Below, in pieces: positions 33,885-35,631 of a stretch of 35,631 nt of DNA (its first letter is position 1; the number at the start of each line of letters is the position of its first letter). A program made the translations under genes and the position numbers. Source of the DNA: Chlorobiales bacterium (GTDB lineage: Bacteria > Bacteroidota > Chlorobiia > Chlorobiales > Chlorobiaceae); contig JAPLFE010000114.1 of NCBI GenBank assembly GCA_026390855.1, positions 1 to 35,631 of the forward strand. Reading direction: 5' to 3'. The notes under the pieces were generated by a model. The model did no database searches, had not been told where the DNA came from, and saw only the letters and a program-made list of their open reading frames with translations.

Positions 33885-34396
33885 TTCTTTGCCTCCAATG
33901 CAGCCTTAATTTGTTTTTCGAGACCTGCTCGATCAGCCTCTTTAAATCCTAAATGCTGAAAAATAATCCTGCCATCCCGGCCAACGAGAAAACTTGTAGG
34001 CATCCCTTTCACTCCGTATGCTCTTGGGGTCAAACCCTTAGAATCAAATGCAACAGTAAATTTTGCAGGAATCTGTGAAAGAAACTTTTTAGCATCCTCA
34101 CTTTTTGCATCAAGATTAACCCCGATAACCTGGAAACCCTGTGATCTATATTTCTCTTGCATTTCATTCATCCAGGAAAATGACTGCCTACAAGGGCCGC
34201 ACCATGACGCCCAGAAATCCACATAGACTACAGAACCCGATGTTTTTGAAAGCTTCACTGTACCCGATCCTCCCGAGAGTTCAAAATCAGGTGCTTTACT
34301 GCCTGTCTCAAGTGCGTATATGTTCCCGCTAAAACTCATAGTCAAGAAAAACGCAAGGATGATCCCTTTAAATGTTTTAGACCAAATGTCTATCAT
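33881..34396 (-). CDS. TlpA/ResA-like periplasmic thioredoxin, copy 2
   Basis: 171 residues: signal/anchor (GIILAFFLTMSFSGNIYAL), GSKAPDFELSG, active site WASWCGPCRQS and cis-Pro loop VKGMPTSFLVG. By eye it differs from copy 1 at 19 of the 140 aligned residues after the signal, and the DNA is also very similar, whereas the DUF3570 genes that follow are far more diverged. It heads cassette 2 with a 26-bp palindrome about 90-110 bp upstream. Expected to be reduced by DsbD and to act on the DUF4266 tail or DUF3570 partner. Confidence 0.87.
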   Translation of the reverse strand: MIDIWSKTFKGIILAFFLTMSFSGNIYALETGSKAPDFELSGGSGTVKLSKTSGSVVYVDFWASWCGPCRQSFSWMNEMQEKYRSQGFQVIGVNLDAKSEDAKKFLSQIPAKFTVAFDSKGLTPRAYGVKGMPTSFLVGRDGRIIFQHLGFKEADRAGLEKQIKAALEAKK

Positions 34397-34929
34397 AGCA
34401 GGAAATTTTAATTATAGTATTGACGAAATTGCAGATTATTAGATAGAGAAAATTCATTTATGCTCATACCAGAAAACGACTATATTTTATTAACAATTGT
34501 TAATAAAATGCAAATGAAGATACAAATCAAAGCAGGTCTATTACACTATTGGATTCATAAATAATCGCAGAATAAATAAATGGATCAGGCGGAATATGCC
34601 TGAAAATCTATTGTTAATCAATAAAAGCAATTAAAAGTATAGCGACATATTTAATCAACTGTTTACATAGTAATCAACAATAGGTTAAAGCGACATTAAT
34701 ACAGTCTTAAAAATCGCATAAAATTATGTGCCCTTATAGAAAAGCAGACTTTATCTTAGAAAGAAAGCAGAATTGTTACCGCGGAAAGTGGATGACCGGT
34801 GTTTTCCTGAAGTGAAGAGAATGGTTTGGAACCAATAGCCAGAAATGCATTAAACAATGTTTTATCGCATCTACAATCTACAAAATGTATCGAGGCGACA
34901 GTAAGACAGTATGCTATCTTGCCAATAAC
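34397..34929. other. Intergenic region upstream of the second TlpA cassette
   Basis: About 530 bp, AT-rich. Contains the 26-bp palindrome at 34484-34509. The part nearest the cupredoxin gene (about 34745-34929) is less AT-rich and has short open frames on both strands, but no recognisable gene. It should contain the cassette 2 promoter. Confidence 0.4.
34484..34509. promoter_or_regulatory. 26-bp perfect palindrome upstream of cassette 2
   Basis: Centre TTAACAATTGTTAA (34490-34503), extended to 13 perfect base pairs on each side with no loop. The central 13 bases recur upstream of cassette 1 at 30098-30110. It is better read as a binding site for a dimeric regulator than as a terminator, because it lacks a loop and GC pairs. 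Confidence 0.5.
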
Positions 34930-34969
34930 AAAAATGGGGAACCTGTTGTAAAACAGGTTCCCCATTTTT
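34930..34969 (-). terminator. Strong (bidirectional) rho-independent terminator of the cupredoxin gene
   Basis: Perfect 18-bp stem with loop GTAA (34948-34951). The core GGGGAACCTGTT pairs with AACAGGTTCCCC and is flanked by A5 on one side and T5 on the other. It lies 31 bp past the stop of the gene at 35001-35600. Confidence 0.9.
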
Positions 34970-35000
34970 CTATTACGATTACTGTATAATTCAGACAAAT

Positions 35001-35600
35001 TTATTTTGCCAGTTTGATCGCAACTGTAGCAGTTTTCCCATCAGCCACAGTAACTGTAGACTCCTGTGCCTTTAGCTTTTCGCTCCATGCAGTAATCTTG
35101 TATGTGCCTGCAGGAACACCACTGATAGTGAACTTTCCATCATGTTCAGAAACAGCAGCATATTGATTTTCTGTGACAATAACCCAACCTGACATTTCAG
35201 AATGCACATTGCACAGCAAATTTATAGCTCCAGGCTTGTCAAAAGTTACTGGCTTCGACATACCAGGATTGTATGTGCCAAGGTTGAATTTTTTAGCTGC
35301 AGATCCCGAGAAAATATTGTGATTGACCTTATCGCTGTTTTTAAAGTCAACAGTTGATCCAACAGGCACTGTCGTTACATGTGGAACAAAAACAAGACTT
35401 TTCTGATCAACAGATACATGCTTTGGAGTAACTGGGCCCTTCACACCTAACAAGTAAACAACAGCATCACCTTTGTACTTTGGAATACTTGCATCAACAG
35501 TACCCGAGATGGTACCACCGCAAAAAGCATTCGAGGCCAGAAATCCGAAACTGGTCACAAAAAGTGCAGTCTTCAAAAACATGCTTTTAGATTTCAACAT
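35001..35600 (-). CDS. Cupredoxin-domain protein with carboxypeptidase-regulatory-like tail
   Basis: 199 residues from the ATG at 35600, which has GGAGAAG 4 nt upstream; an ATG at 35612 lacks one. The signal peptide ends near ASNAFCGG. The plastocyanin-like domain starts GTISGTVDASIPKYKGDAVV, has the first Cu ligand His in SDKVNHNIFSG and the others in LLCNVHSEMSGW (C-x-x-H-x-x-M). The last ~45 residues (EHDGKFTISGVPAGTYKITA...TVAIKLAK) form a beta-sandwich of the carboxypeptidase-regulatory type. It probably binds one copper and works as a periplasmic electron carrier or copper-handling protein. It is upstream of cassette 2 and has its own terminator. Confidence 0.82.
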   Translation of the reverse strand: MLKSKSMFLKTALFVTSFGFLASNAFCGGTISGTVDASIPKYKGDAVVYLLGVKGPVTPKHVSVDQKSLVFVPHVTTVPVGSTVDFKNSDKVNHNIFSGSAAKKFNLGTYNPGMSKPVTFDKPGAINLLCNVHSEMSGWVIVTENQYAAVSEHDGKFTISGVPAGTYKITAWSEKLKAQESTVTVADGKTATVAIKLAK

Positions 35601-35631
35601 TTTCTTCTCCATAAATTTTTAGGTTTAAAAT

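Noticed and set aside
34756-34998. 80-residue open frame on the minus strand
   Set aside because: It runs straight through the terminator at 34930-34969, starts at the end of the cupredoxin gene and shows no family features or ribosome-binding site.

Overview
The window looks like chromosomal DNA of a green sulfur bacterium (Chlorobiaceae). The strongest evidence is a 74-residue chlorosome envelope protein of the CsmB type (9681-9905). Supporting it are a flavodoxin-like protein with a protochlorophyllide-reductase (PCP_red) tail, a DUF1997-like protein of the kind found in phototrophs, and an ArsA-type ATPase with an HSP20-like tail. The DNA is moderately AT-rich. I see no rRNA or tRNA gene, CRISPR array, intact insertion sequence or phage gene. 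Species cannot be fixed from the sequence alone.

Layout. (1) 1-7240: a CBS-domain gene cut by the left edge, then a minus-strand efflux operon. In transcription order it is a CsoR/CstR-like regulator, a TolC-type outer-membrane protein, a severely shortened membrane fusion protein, an RND pump, a small PII-like protein and a metallo-beta-lactamase-fold hydrolase. A tandem copy of the regulator lies upstream, and each copy is preceded by an ATACC-N7-GGTAT operator. (2) 7318-9960: a photosynthesis-flavoured group (DUF1997-like protein, an unknown protein, flavodoxin/PCP_red fusion, csmB with its terminator). (3) 10039-14643: a plus-strand cassette AmgK-like kinase, MurU-like nucleotidyltransferase, NamZ-like (DUF1343) protein and SSS symporter, best read as cell-wall amino-sugar (MurNAc) salvage. 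(4) 14726-23708: an atypical SDR, a secreted pentapeptide-repeat protein, a small conserved protein, the ArsA-like ATPase, a Kup potassium transporter, two tandem RlpA-like proteins and a methyltransferase. (5) 23738-35612: an envelope redox region with DsbD, a broken apbE, three DUF3570 proteins, two TlpA-like thioredoxins, two DUF4266 lipoproteins, a large Ig-repeat surface protein and a cupredoxin-domain protein.

The most interesting part is the duplicated cassette TlpA - DUF4266 - DUF3570 (29720-26472 and 34396-32495, both minus strand). All three DUF3570 proteins carry a D-S-V-S-G-A-S motif at the same place. This resembles the sequence in which ApbE attaches FMN, and an apbE gene ends the first cassette. 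The small lipoproteins end in an invariant Gly-rich Cys-Gly-Cys-Asn tail. I infer an envelope electron-transfer module: DsbD brings reductant across the membrane, TlpA passes it on, and the Cys-tail lipoprotein and a possibly flavinylated barrel protein receive it. The apbE copy here has lost its H-x-x-D-P-x-T-G segment and is out of frame, so flavinylation would need another apbE or has been lost.

Two genes, apbE and the membrane fusion protein, show internal deletions. The hydrolase gene holds a perfect 22-bp inverted repeat with a 2-nt loop.
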